Source: Lytechinus variegatus
Lineage: Eukaryota > Echinodermata > Echinoidea > Temnopleuroida > Toxopneustidae
Length of the DNA: 64,000 nucleotides
Assembly (NCBI RefSeq): GCF_018143015.1
Contig: NC_054750.1
Span: forward strand, 1,407,501 to 1,471,500
Direction of reading: 5' to 3'
Shown here: one piece after another, positions 35,201 to 47,200 of the stretch
Position numbering within the stretch: the first letter of the stretch is position 1
Layout: each line of letters begins with the position of its first letter
Notes under the pieces: generated by a model
The model's database searches: none
Told to the model about the DNA's origin: nothing
Seen by the model: only the letters and a program-made list of their open reading frames with translations
Made by a program: the position numbers and the translations under genes

Positions 35201-38200
35201 TTGCGCAGTCATTCACCATCACATGTAACATGAGTAGTACAGTGAATGCATGAGTCATACTCACTAATCAGTTAAATGTTCAGGATTTAATAGTTGATCT
35301 GACGCTGTCATGGATTAGAATAGTGCTTACATGATGTAACCCGATCTAATTCTAGCGATGTATTATGATACTACTAGTCTAAAATTCTGTGCATATATAT
35401 GTGGTTTCTAGTGCATTTTTACATTTCTTCTTTTTTAAATGACAATACATGAACTTAGTCGCCATGCTCATTTGCAGGATTTACTTTAAATGCTGAGTAA
35501 AAACTTTTTTTTGCTGTGGCTCAGTGGATAAGTCTCCAGACGGTGAACCACAAGGTCCGGGGTTCAAATCCCATCGGGCTATTCCACGGTTACTCACGTT
35601 ACATTTGGAGACACCTTGACTCATACTTGGAGCTGTAACTCCATTATTATTGATAGGAACTAAACATCTCCTTATCACAACAAAGTACACAGTCTGACTA
35701 TCCTTGGTATAAAAACAAAACTTGGGAAATTCTATTATGCTCCTGGCAAATCTTTGGAATGTGTCGGTTACTCACGTTACATGATTTGGACATGCATAAA
35801 ATTAAAAGTCAACTTAAGTGAAAAGTCTCCTCATACAAGACTTTTATGAAAGTTGATTATATCCATTTCAAAGAAGTGTATTAGGGAGACAAACTTTGTA
35901 TATAATTAAAAAAATAAAGAACACATGGTTTTTACTTGGGGTGCAGATAATATGGTTACTCACGTTACGGTTACTCACGTTACATTTTGTCTATGTATGG
36001 TTAACAACACACATGTCATTACAAATTCAATAATGTGTGTAAAATTCATTGCTAGGAACATCTAAAAGAGATTTTATACCAAAAATTTGAACAATTGGAG
36101 CTTTATTAGGGAGTAGGAGGGAAAAGTATGATTTCGCTTACTAATTATGCATTAATTAGCATAATTGCTTAATACCACTTTGCATGAAATAAATTACTGT
36201 ATAGTATTGTAGATTATGTCCAAGACAACCTGCACACAAATTTTCGGCGTGATCGTGCGGCCAATGGCCGAGATCTCAAGGGGGGCCTGGGAGCCCCCCC
36301 CCCCTCTCCCCCACCCCCCGGGCCATATCAACTCCCGAAATACCCCGGCCTAGATAGGGTTACATGTAAGGGCATTCAATGTGTTGTTCAAATACTCTTT
36401 AAAGTTTGGTTAATCAAAACCAAGTCTTACTAATGCACTCTCGCATTGTGAATACTTCTACTAATATTCAATTTTTTTGTGTGATTGTATGACCACTGAT
36501 ATTTTGATGAACAAAGAGTCGCATCAAAGAGATGTACCCTCATTTTGCTTTTAATTAATAAAAAATAACTTCACAACTCACCATGAGACTTAAAACTTGA
36601 CATCCCACAGAAAATGTTACCAAACTGAATAATTTTTACTGGTTACTCACGTTACAAAGTTACTCACGTTACAGTTTTTCTTCATCAATTTTATAAAAAA
36701 ATTGTACTTTTTAATGATTTTGATCGTCATCACTGTGTCAAAGATTGTTTGAAGGAAGAGAATTTAAAATCCCACCAATTAACTGTGAAGAATTTTTCTC
36801 TCAGAAAACAAAGTGAGTTTTTTCGGTTACTCACGTTACATCACCTGAGCAGGTTGCAATATTTATTTTTGAATGAGTACTACAAATTTACTTGAAAAGC
36901 GGTTGTGTATTTTAAGTAATTTGACTCTTCTAAACCTCAGAAATATATAAAGTGGTATGTTGTTGCAACAATAAAATGGTAATAAGGCATATTTAATTTT
37001 TCACTATTTTTCTTGTATTTTGGTACTTAAAGTGATTGTTTAACATTGGTTTGACTTTTAAAAAATCTGAGCTAGAAGGTCACACTTGTCACCTGTGTCT
37101 AGGATATGTTACAAAAATGAAGCCCAGAAAAAATTGCGTTCGAAAATAATTATTTAGTGCTTCAAAAATTGAAATATAAAGTGACCGGAAACACCATCTT
37201 AATTTCATCCCATACACTTATGTGTACTATTTAGGCGTCTATAAGACGCCTATTTACAAAATCGGGGTTTGCCTTGTAGTTTTAGCTTTTCATTCTCAAA
37301 AATTGTTGTTTTCAGGGTTTATTAGTTCTAATACATGCACTGGTACACATGTTTCATCTTGGTTTGAAAATTTTTTAAATCGGCTGCTCACAAAGTTAAA
37401 CAATACCTTTAATGGAAGACACAACTTTTGACCATTTTTTTCCAAAGTATACATATGAAAATAAACTTTTTATTTCTTGTTCCTGAAACTATCATGTATG
37501 AAGGACTTAAAGTATAAAAAAATTCAAGAAAATATTGAATTTGAATTTTTAAGCTCATGTCCACCAACCTGTGGAATTGCCCCATCACAGCAGTAGCGTC
37601 CTTTGGCAAGGCGTTTATCTACATTTGCCACTCTCGACCCAGGTGTAGTAAATGGGTACCCGGTAGGAAGGAATTCCTTGAATGCTTGATGCGCCCAATC
37701 AGGGTAGCCATGCTAAAGCCGGGGTAATAGTATGCAGCGCTTAGAAACATTTGTATTAAGCGCTATATAAGAAATTGCATATTATTTTATTATTAATTTA
37801 TGATTAGCTTGGGGGGTAACTAAATAATGATAATAATGATATTGGATGATCAATTTTTGTGGGATGTGTAGAAATATTGTTACTCACTGAAGAACAATAT
37901 TTCTATGCATCCCACTCAAGGCCATCCAATATTTCCTAAATAATTGTAAGCATGAGCTTTATACATGTGGGTCAATCCACGTCAAATCAACCAATTTTCA
38001 GACAATTTGTCACCCGACCCTCTTCGATTTTCTTTAAACTCGCACCAAATGTTGCCCCAAGTGTCTGACGGAAAAATCTGAAATATTTTGCCCCAAGGTC
38101 AAATGGTTGCTAAGATACGGCCTCCCATAGCAACCAATGCGCACTCAAAGAAATTATTTTAAATAAAATTGCCTATTTTTGATTGACTACTGCAGCAAAG

Positions 38201-41200
38201 TTTGATTGATTACAGTCTTCATTTTAAGTAAATTGGAAGAACTTTTTGGTCTAAACATGCAGAGTATACTGTAGCGCAGACCTGTCAACCGGATTTCGCA
38301 CACGAGGTCACCGAAAATGGCGTTAAGCATCCGTGTCAATGATTTCAGAAGCATGTTTGGAGGCTCGTAAATCCAAAACTAAATTAGCTTAGAACCAAAT
38401 ATTATGCACATTTATGGACTTTCATACACCCAACAGAATTACAAAAAATTGACCCAAGAGTGTGTGCCGTTTTCCTGTAGGGCGCCCTCAAAGTTGGATT
38501 TTTTTCAAAAGATGCCAAGTTCAAGGTCACGGATCACCTCCCGTCCCATCGAGGAGGGGGACCAATTTCTGTGTTTTGATAGACATTTACCCATATTTTC
38601 AAGTGTTACTTGAGAAATTTTGCTACCGGAATGTTTAGGGGCTGATTTGCGCATTCCAAAATGGTCGTAAACACCCTAAATTTGACGTTAATGACACATA
38701 CATGCTTTTCAACACTTTTCAAATTGTGATTACTCGAAGATGAAATGTCAAAAGACATTGATATCTTCTGTGATGATAGTCAGTAAATAGTATTAAAAGG
38801 ATATATCTTCAGAAATAGTTTTTATTGTTGGTAATGACCTTGAAAACACACCTAAAATTCAATAAAAACAGTAAATTGGCTAATTTTCCAGAATCATATG
38901 GCATTCAAATGGTGTTTACATTGACTTTCAAATGGGTGTCATTTCAATACAAAGGGTGAGCTTAAGCCAAAACTTGAAAGACATGTTCAACTTTTGTTCT
39001 ACTTTAAGCAACATAAAATATTTGAACTCAAAACTATATCATTTGACCTTGAAATTATTCCAAATATAGCTAATTATTGCTTCATAAGTAGCATATTCAA
39101 ATCGCGCGTGTACATTGCACTTTGCAACACATTTCAAAATGGATTTTCTCATAGAGAGAATACCTGATCAGGCTGATATTTGCAGTACTGGTAGTCTGTA
39201 ATGAGTTCTTGGAGGATCTACAGATTAAGTACCTATTCTCTCATGACAATGACCTTGAAAATACAGCTGAAAATCATGAAAATCAATAAATCATACAATT
39301 TTCATTAGTAATCATGTGTTTTTACCCACTTTTCATTGTGTGTTATTCCATCTTAGATTGTGAGCTTATGCTGATAATTGCAAATTATGTTCCACTTTTG
39401 GTCTACTTTAAGCTACATAAAATATTTGAACTCAAAACCTTATCATTCGACCTTGAAATTGTTCCAAATATAGCTATTTGTGCTTCATAAGTAGCATATT
39501 CAAATCACATGTGTACTTTGCAACACATTTCAAAATGGATTTTCTTAAAGAGAGAATACCTGATCAGGCTGATATTTGCAGTATTAGTGGTCTGTAATGA
39601 GTTCTTGGAGTATCTACAGATCAAGGAACTATTCTTTCATGACAATGACCTTGAAACGGTTGACAGGTCCGCGCTACAGTATACTCTGCATGTTTAGACC
39701 TAAAAGTTCTTCCAATTCACTTAAAATGAAGACTGTAATCAATCAAACTTTGCTTCAGTAGTCAATCAAAAATAGGCAATTTTATTTAAAATAATTTCTT
39801 TGAGTGCGCATTGGGTGCTATGGGAGGCCGTATCTTAGCAACCATTTGACCTTGGGGCAAAATATTTCAGATTTTTCCGTCAGACACTTGGGGCAACATT
39901 TGGTGCGAGTTTAAAGAAAATCGAAGAGGGTCGGGTGACAAGCATTGGTTGATTTGACATGGATTGACCCATGTATGTTGTACATGTACTGCACCAGTCA
40001 CCAATTTTCATTTTGATGTGAATTCATAAATCATGGAATATGCATTTGCATTATGGCTGGCATAGTATGTCACAAAGTCCATGTTTACTTTGAATCCTGA
40101 AAGGTCTTTTTCTAAAGTAATTCTTTGGTGGAAAGTTAATTTATAACTGCTGCATGACTCGGAGGCTTGTTTTAGAAAAGTGCGTGAACAATCTTTCATC
40201 AAGTATTTTATTAAACCTTCAAATTCCTGATAATGAACATAAATTACACAGTCTGCTTTGATAATGTTGATTAAATTTTTATTTGTAGATACATACATGT
40301 AGATCTAGTTAAAAACAAAGTAAGACAAGGATACAGCTTTTTACATTGATCCAACCTTAATTCATCAGTCTGAAGGTGTGGAAAATTTTGATACTGCAAA
40401 AACTCCACATTTCTTCACGTTCTTATCCATTACGATACAAAATTGTTTGACTTTGGGAAGTTTTCAAAATAATTTATTAATCATCTTTCTTTTGGAAGGT
40501 TTCCAGTACTGGTGGAAGAGCCTTGGTGTAGTGGTTCTGACTCTCGCCTTGTAAACAGAGGGTCGTGTGTTCGAATCCCACCGCGGTCTAGCGTCCTTTG
40601 GCAAGGCGTTAATCCACACTTTGCCACTCTCGACCCAGGTGCTAAATGGGTACCCGGTAGGATGCGAAAGATATTGTATGTTTGATTTTGCCAGCGCCAT
40701 AATGAGGCTGCGATGAATGCAAGGAATGCTCCCCAGGGAGTGGAAATTGTGCACTTTTTGTGCGGGATTGAAATGAATCCAATGACCGGGGTAATAATAT
40801 GCTGTAACGCGCTTTGGGCCATTCTGGGAAAAGCGCTTTATAAAAATTGGCTATTATTATTATTATTACAATGTAAGGATCTCGTGGTCTAGTGGTTATG
40901 ACTCTCGTCTGTCAATCTGAGTGACGTGGGTCATGGGTTTGATTCCCAGCCATTGCATGTTTTCCTTCAGCAGCAAATTCACCCACATTGTGCTGCACTC
41001 ATCCCAGATGAGGTGAATAGGTATTCAGTAGGAAGAAATTGCTTGAATGCTGAGCGCCTACATGTATATGAGCAGCGCAGTTAAAGCTGGGGTAATAATA
41101 GCAGCGCTTTGTATCCTCAGGCAAAGAGGGCTTTGAAAATCCAGCTATTATTGTTATTATCATTATTATTATTAATGTATCATGATCTTTTATTGTCCGT

Positions 41201-44200
41201 TCTTATGTTTGATTTATAGAATAGGCAATTTTTAAGACTTTAAAGTAAGTTCTTAATTAATATTAATTACATTTCTTAAATTTTCATATTTTCCTCTTTT
41301 TTTCTTTAAACAGCGTAATAGAGGCCGGTAGTCTTCCTATCATTAACCCGTACAACACCAGCTTCCCTGAGAACACAGCCATACCTCCCAGTGGTGAATC
41401 TCGCACTTTTAAAATTCCAAAGGGAAGTACCTCTCTCATCCTGGAATCTCCTAGGGTTCGTCCGGGAGACTGGTTCATAGCAGTCTACAGAAAGAAAGAA
41501 GATGACAGGATAAAACAACAGGTATATCCTACCAGTGGCGCTGTGACCTTCTCATCAGACACAGCCTGGGGGGGATTGGGCTAGGGCCGAGTAAAAAAAC
41601 GACCAGTCTACTAGTGACTGACCGATGCTGCTGGTCACCGATGCAATTGCTGTTATTCTGTTGAAGACTTGTAGTTACTCAGCTGCAAGCTGCAATCCTG
41701 TACTTCAGTATAAACTAGGAGTCACAAACAGATCAAATGAATGCGCCCACACAGGAGGGTTATAAAGTTATGGGTCGATAAAGTCTTCAATGAGATTGAG
41801 ATACCCTGCTTGGTATTCTTATTTACACAGCTCTACCTGGTTGATTAAAGGTTTTATACTGTGTGAGTCAAGAAGAAACTTAACACCTTACAAATCCCCA
41901 ATTTAAGGGAAAATTATGTCATGAGCACAAAATTATATATGGCCTGGAATGGTACATACTACATGTATGTTCTCCCAAATAATTTGATACCATAGTTATG
42001 TGCTATGTGTTATGCTTAGATGGTCGCGAGGTATTCTTTGCAGTGATGTACATTTTGATTTTCCCCAAAGTGAGGCATGACTGCAATGAATTAATCCAGA
42101 TGTCCTTGATGTCATAATCCTACAGTGGTTGCATTAACATCCATTGCAAAACACATTTTCAATAATTTACATTATGATTGTGTACTAATAAATACTTTTT
42201 AGTATAATTTCTCAATTGAATTTCATTGATAAAGGATTTTCAAATATGTTTGCTAACTCATGTAGGATTATGACATTGTTGGCATCTGGATTCATTCATT
42301 GCAGTCATGCCTTTCTTTGGTGCAAATCAAAATTCACATCACTGCAAAAAATACCTAAATGTACTACCTACATATATATACATGTGTATAAATATAATAT
42401 AACTATCTCTAAATATTGGTCAAAAGTGGTTGAGATTCATACATGTTCTTTGGTAACACTGAATTTCTAAATGCATTTCTTATTTGTCCAACAAATCATC
42501 GGCCAGGCAAGAAAAAAACCCCTAATGACTCGGCTCTAGTTGGTATTTTTCAAAATTACGTATTAAAATTTTTGTAGTCATTTGTCCAAGATCATAGAGA
42601 TATTTAGATAGATAGATAGATAAATGGTTTATTAATAAAAATCAAGACATCATTGCGGCTAAGGCCGAATTGCGATGTATTCACAAGGTAATAAAGACAC
42701 AAAAAATATTCAAACAATTACACTTAAAAATTTACAATTTTTAAGTGTGAAAACAAATTTTGACAACTTTTGATGATAGTCAAGAATGATGAGCACCCTG
42801 TGAAATGGAGTGCTAGAGTTTTGTTCTTGGTCCACAACTACAAGTACTTTATCCGGTTCATGCAGGTGGGAATAGGGCCGTCTGCGCCAGCCAGAGTTTT
42901 CATATTAGGGCTCTATTTCTGATCCGTCAACTTATCCCGATCTGAATAATCTTTAGATTATTTGTAATGGAGACGCAATTATCGGGATAGTTCGCGATTA
43001 CAATACCAAGTCAACTTACGGTTATTTGCAAAATAGCGCACTATTTATGAATTATCCTGCTAATTCGCAGGTTCAGAGGCACTCGGGATTATTTATTCAA
43101 GCTGTCACACATACTGCATTGGTGCCTCTCTCGAGCACGAATTGCTCTTCTTGCGCTGGTGGAGATGGGGTTTCTTGAATCTCGAGATTAATCATGAAGA
43201 GGGCCAAACAGACTAAAATCTCGAGATGGAGCAAACTTGGTCTGGTGAAGCACCGCCTAATGTGTGAAATAAATTATCAGGTATTTTGAAGCATAGCACA
43301 TTTCCACCTGTTTTTGTTTTTAATTTCAGCTTTAGCCTTTGTGATCCTAACTCTTTTAGAATCCTAGCAATTTCTCTGGATTTCGAATGAATAATGATGT
43401 TTGCCATACACTGGTGTGTCACGTCCCATGATATTAATTTGCAGAGATCTTTTTTCTCATTATCTCCTTTCCCCCAGGGCTTGTCCTACACATGTCATTA
43501 CCTAGCCAATGCTATGATGATCTATGAGAGGCTGACCCACGTAGAAACATTGGGAAGCACTGGCAGTACGGCAGTCACACTAGATGAAGGCTCAAAGAAT
43601 GTCTTATACAAGTAAGATTATATTGAAGATTATTCCAGAAACAAAGTGCATAAAAAAAGAGAGAAGTTTACTAGTCTGCAAAGTACAGACTCAAGTTTTC
43701 TGCTTAAACAAATTAGGCCAGGGGCCAGTTTCTAAGCTGGTTATAATTAGAAAAATGTGCAGTAACAGTTTAAAGCTATTGAAATCCTTTAACCTGATTG
43801 GTTGTTGTTACATTTGTTACATAAATTGTGTATTTGTTATTGAAATGAGTCTTTATGAAATGGTCCCTATATCTATGGTAGAGACTTGCTGCAATTAATA
43901 TTATACACTATGCAAAAAAATTAACGGTGTGTGCTTGCAGGCTTATCTGCCTTCTATAACTTAGGATAAAAGGGAAACATCAAGCATTTCATTAAAAAAA
44001 TATGTTCCTATAAACTAACCCTCAGTCAAGGAAATGAAATAAATTGTTGATTTTGTATTCATCAGTGTATCAAGTCAATCTGTCCCTCATTCAATGGCCA
44101 TTCTCTGTGATGCCCCATCTCTTTGTGATGTATGGTTGAAACCATAGTTAAAGCAACTTCAATGGTATTGGTCAGATATTCTTGATCATTGCTATTCAAA

Positions 44201-47200
44201 AACAAATCATCCCAAATAATTTATTTCAAATGTCTTCATTCATTTTTCCCCAGGTTCTTTGTAGAATCCAACATGGCAGCCGTATCCTTCAACATCAACT
44301 CGTGTTCGGCGTGGTCGTCCAACAAGACCCTCAAAGAGCACTGTCCGGTTGAGATGTTTGTCAAGTCGGACAGGCTGCCGGACCATGAGTCTCCATCCAT
44401 CCTGTGCTTGCATGACCCTGGTGTGTTCACCGGATGTTCTCTGGATGTCTCTCCCGCCCTGAGGGATACGTGGTACTACCTCAATGTCACCAAGTTTTCG
44501 GACGACAAGCACCTTAAAGTGATTATCGACATCACAGTCAATGCCACAAGTAGGTCAACAAATTAAATTATTATCATTATTCGTTTGGCATCACCTGTGC
44601 CTGGGAGGCAAAAAAGCGAAATGAATCACTATGACCTGCGGGTCTCTCCAGATATAACTGATTTGGGGGAGTGCAGGTGGACCACTACACCGGGGTTTCC
44701 CCCTACAGTTTTACAAATAGTGTAGTGGGTTCTTAAAGTGCAAAGGTGGTGACTCTCCTCTACACAGGGCCTTTGTTAACGCCCTATCCGAGGGACGGAG
44801 TGTTTTCCATTGTAACATAGCCTGCATCTATGAAACATGGGAGAGACGTTTACACAAAACGCACTGGCTTCAGTCATCCGCCTGGGGTGGACTCGAACCC
44901 ACGATCTTTGGTTCGACGGGCAGACGCATTACGGACTGAGCCAACAACGCTCTTTACAAAATCTTTACTTCTGTGGAATTCCTTCCATTCTTGGGCAATA
45001 TTATTTGTTCTCTTTTGAGTGTTTTAAAGGGGTTAATTATTAGTGGTTATAGCAAATAAATCCTGTCAATACTGCTCTCATGTTGTTGAAAAAGATAAGT
45101 TTGAAATTGCCTTACATTCCTTCTATGATATCCAGTAAAAGTCCATAATTTATTGTTCGAAATAGACATGAAATGAAATACTCTGAAAATTGGCTTTGCC
45201 CAATTGATCGTGGGCCCGGCAGCCGCTGTGCAGCGCCAGATTGATGAGGCTCTATCCCTTTAATCGTGGAACGCCAAACAGGGTAGCAGCAACTCCCATC
45301 TTTTATAAACGTCTTTTGGTGTGACGCGGCCTGGGTTTGAACCCCCGACCTCCCAATTGTGAGACAGACGCTCTACCAACTGAGCCAACACACCGGTTGC
45401 GTTTCATAAAGACTTGTTATAATAACAAATGCACAATTTCTACAACAAATTTACTATCAGCCAATCAGATTGAAGGATTTCAGTAGCTTTTAACTGTTAT
45501 TGCAAATTTGTTATTAAAACAAGCTTTATGAAACAGGGCCCTGGTGAATTTTCATGATTTGTCTTAGAGGAACACAACAATGGACAGGCTGATTGGTTTG
45601 CTTATGATGCCTCCATACCTATGCACTAGGCATTGAAAACACTCCGTGCTTTAGTTGTTGCCGTTGACAAATGAAAGGACTGGCACTATTAAACAGTTGA
45701 ATTTATAAGATTGAAAATCACATTGGCTTTTGTGTAGTTGTAAATATTTGATGGAAGTGGAAACGGGATCTGGGCTTTTCAAACCACAATTGTTTCTGCG
45801 CAGTTATCGCTAAATTCGTTATGATGTTTAATGATGGACTTCAAGTTAATGTCTTTATTTCAACATCAATTTAATGTATTTTTTTCCCTCACACATTAAT
45901 GACAGTTTGCCAAGACCAGTTATCAGGGTCAAGAGCAGTTGAGCCACCGCCTCCCGCTTCTTCAGAGGCAAGTGCAGATTTCTCTTCATCCCTTCTCGAG
46001 AATCCTGTCAACTTCACGTCAATCCTTGAAACCACTACCATCGTTGACCTTGACAATGTTCTTCAAACCAATGCCCTTCAAAGCACCCTTCAGACTGAAA
46101 TCCTTGGCAACGCCACAACCGCTTCACCCACCCCTACTCCGATACCGACATCCACTGTGCCTTTGACCACTCCTGTACCGGGTGACACCACCCTTTGTCC
46201 TGCGGTAGATCCTCTGTCTGTAAATTACTACAATGGAAGTGTAACTAAGGAGTTCTTCAGTACCCAGACCAATCTTACCGACATGCTCTACTATCCAAGT
46301 CTTGGGAGTCCCTTTGTTGCTTCCTTCAAACTTGACGTTGATGATATCGGTGGATCCGTCTTGTTGTACTCCCGTATCATCGATATGCCTTCTATTGTGA
46401 GTTCCTTTAAGTTCTGACAAATTTGTCTAATAATGCAATGTTCATAAAAGTATTGTTAATTTTGCAGTGTACACAACCAGTGTGTTTAACCAGCATATGA
46501 ATATATAAAGTTAGAGAGGCTACATCTCAAACATGTCATATATTGTGAAATGGTGTGTATTTGAAGCTATCAAATAGTTGATGAACAAGAAAATGCCAAT
46601 GTTCACACCTTTACCATGGATTAGTTTGCCTTAGTAGCTAATTGTAGATTATGATAGCTGTAGGACCCTCAATAAAAGTAAAGTTATGCTTGTTGTTCAA
46701 AATATCACATCAACACTATGCTTGAAGAAAAATGCACCCCCATTCTAGAATGGAGCACCCCTTTGCATTGATTAAACACCAATGTCCGTAGGCATCAAAG
46801 CCAATAAATAGGACAAAGGTCAGTGCATCTTTTAGCCATCTTGTTTAATATATACAAACCTAGATGAAAATGTTTGGGTGGATTTTTGAAATCACATTGT
46901 CCTTTATTCTCATTGACGTAGGCCCAAAATGTCACATCCACAATATGCTTGAAGAGAGATGCACCCCCATTCTGGAATGGAACATCCCTTGGCTGTGATG
47001 AGCACATGACGATGTCAGACGACCTCGATGCTAATTCTGTTGCGTCGTTCTACTATCCGTTCCCATCGGCTGGTACGTGGTATGCTGCTCAGTATGCGAC
47101 ATGTTCACAGATGGAAAGGTAACAGTCTTAAATGTTTCGGTTTAACAAGTATGGATAGCCAATTGTGACACCAATCTCGGTGTTCAATTTTTTCGGCATG

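Noticed and set aside
35511-35585. tRNA gene
   Set aside because: A and B boxes are good but the acceptor and anticodon stems do not pair convincingly; a SINE head is more likely.
40464-40822. Minus-strand 96-aa and 113-aa frames
   Set aside because: Both are antisense translation of the SINE at 40513.
44236-44512. Two minus-strand frames
   Set aside because: Shadows of TMEM8 exon 5, whose plus-strand frame has family support.
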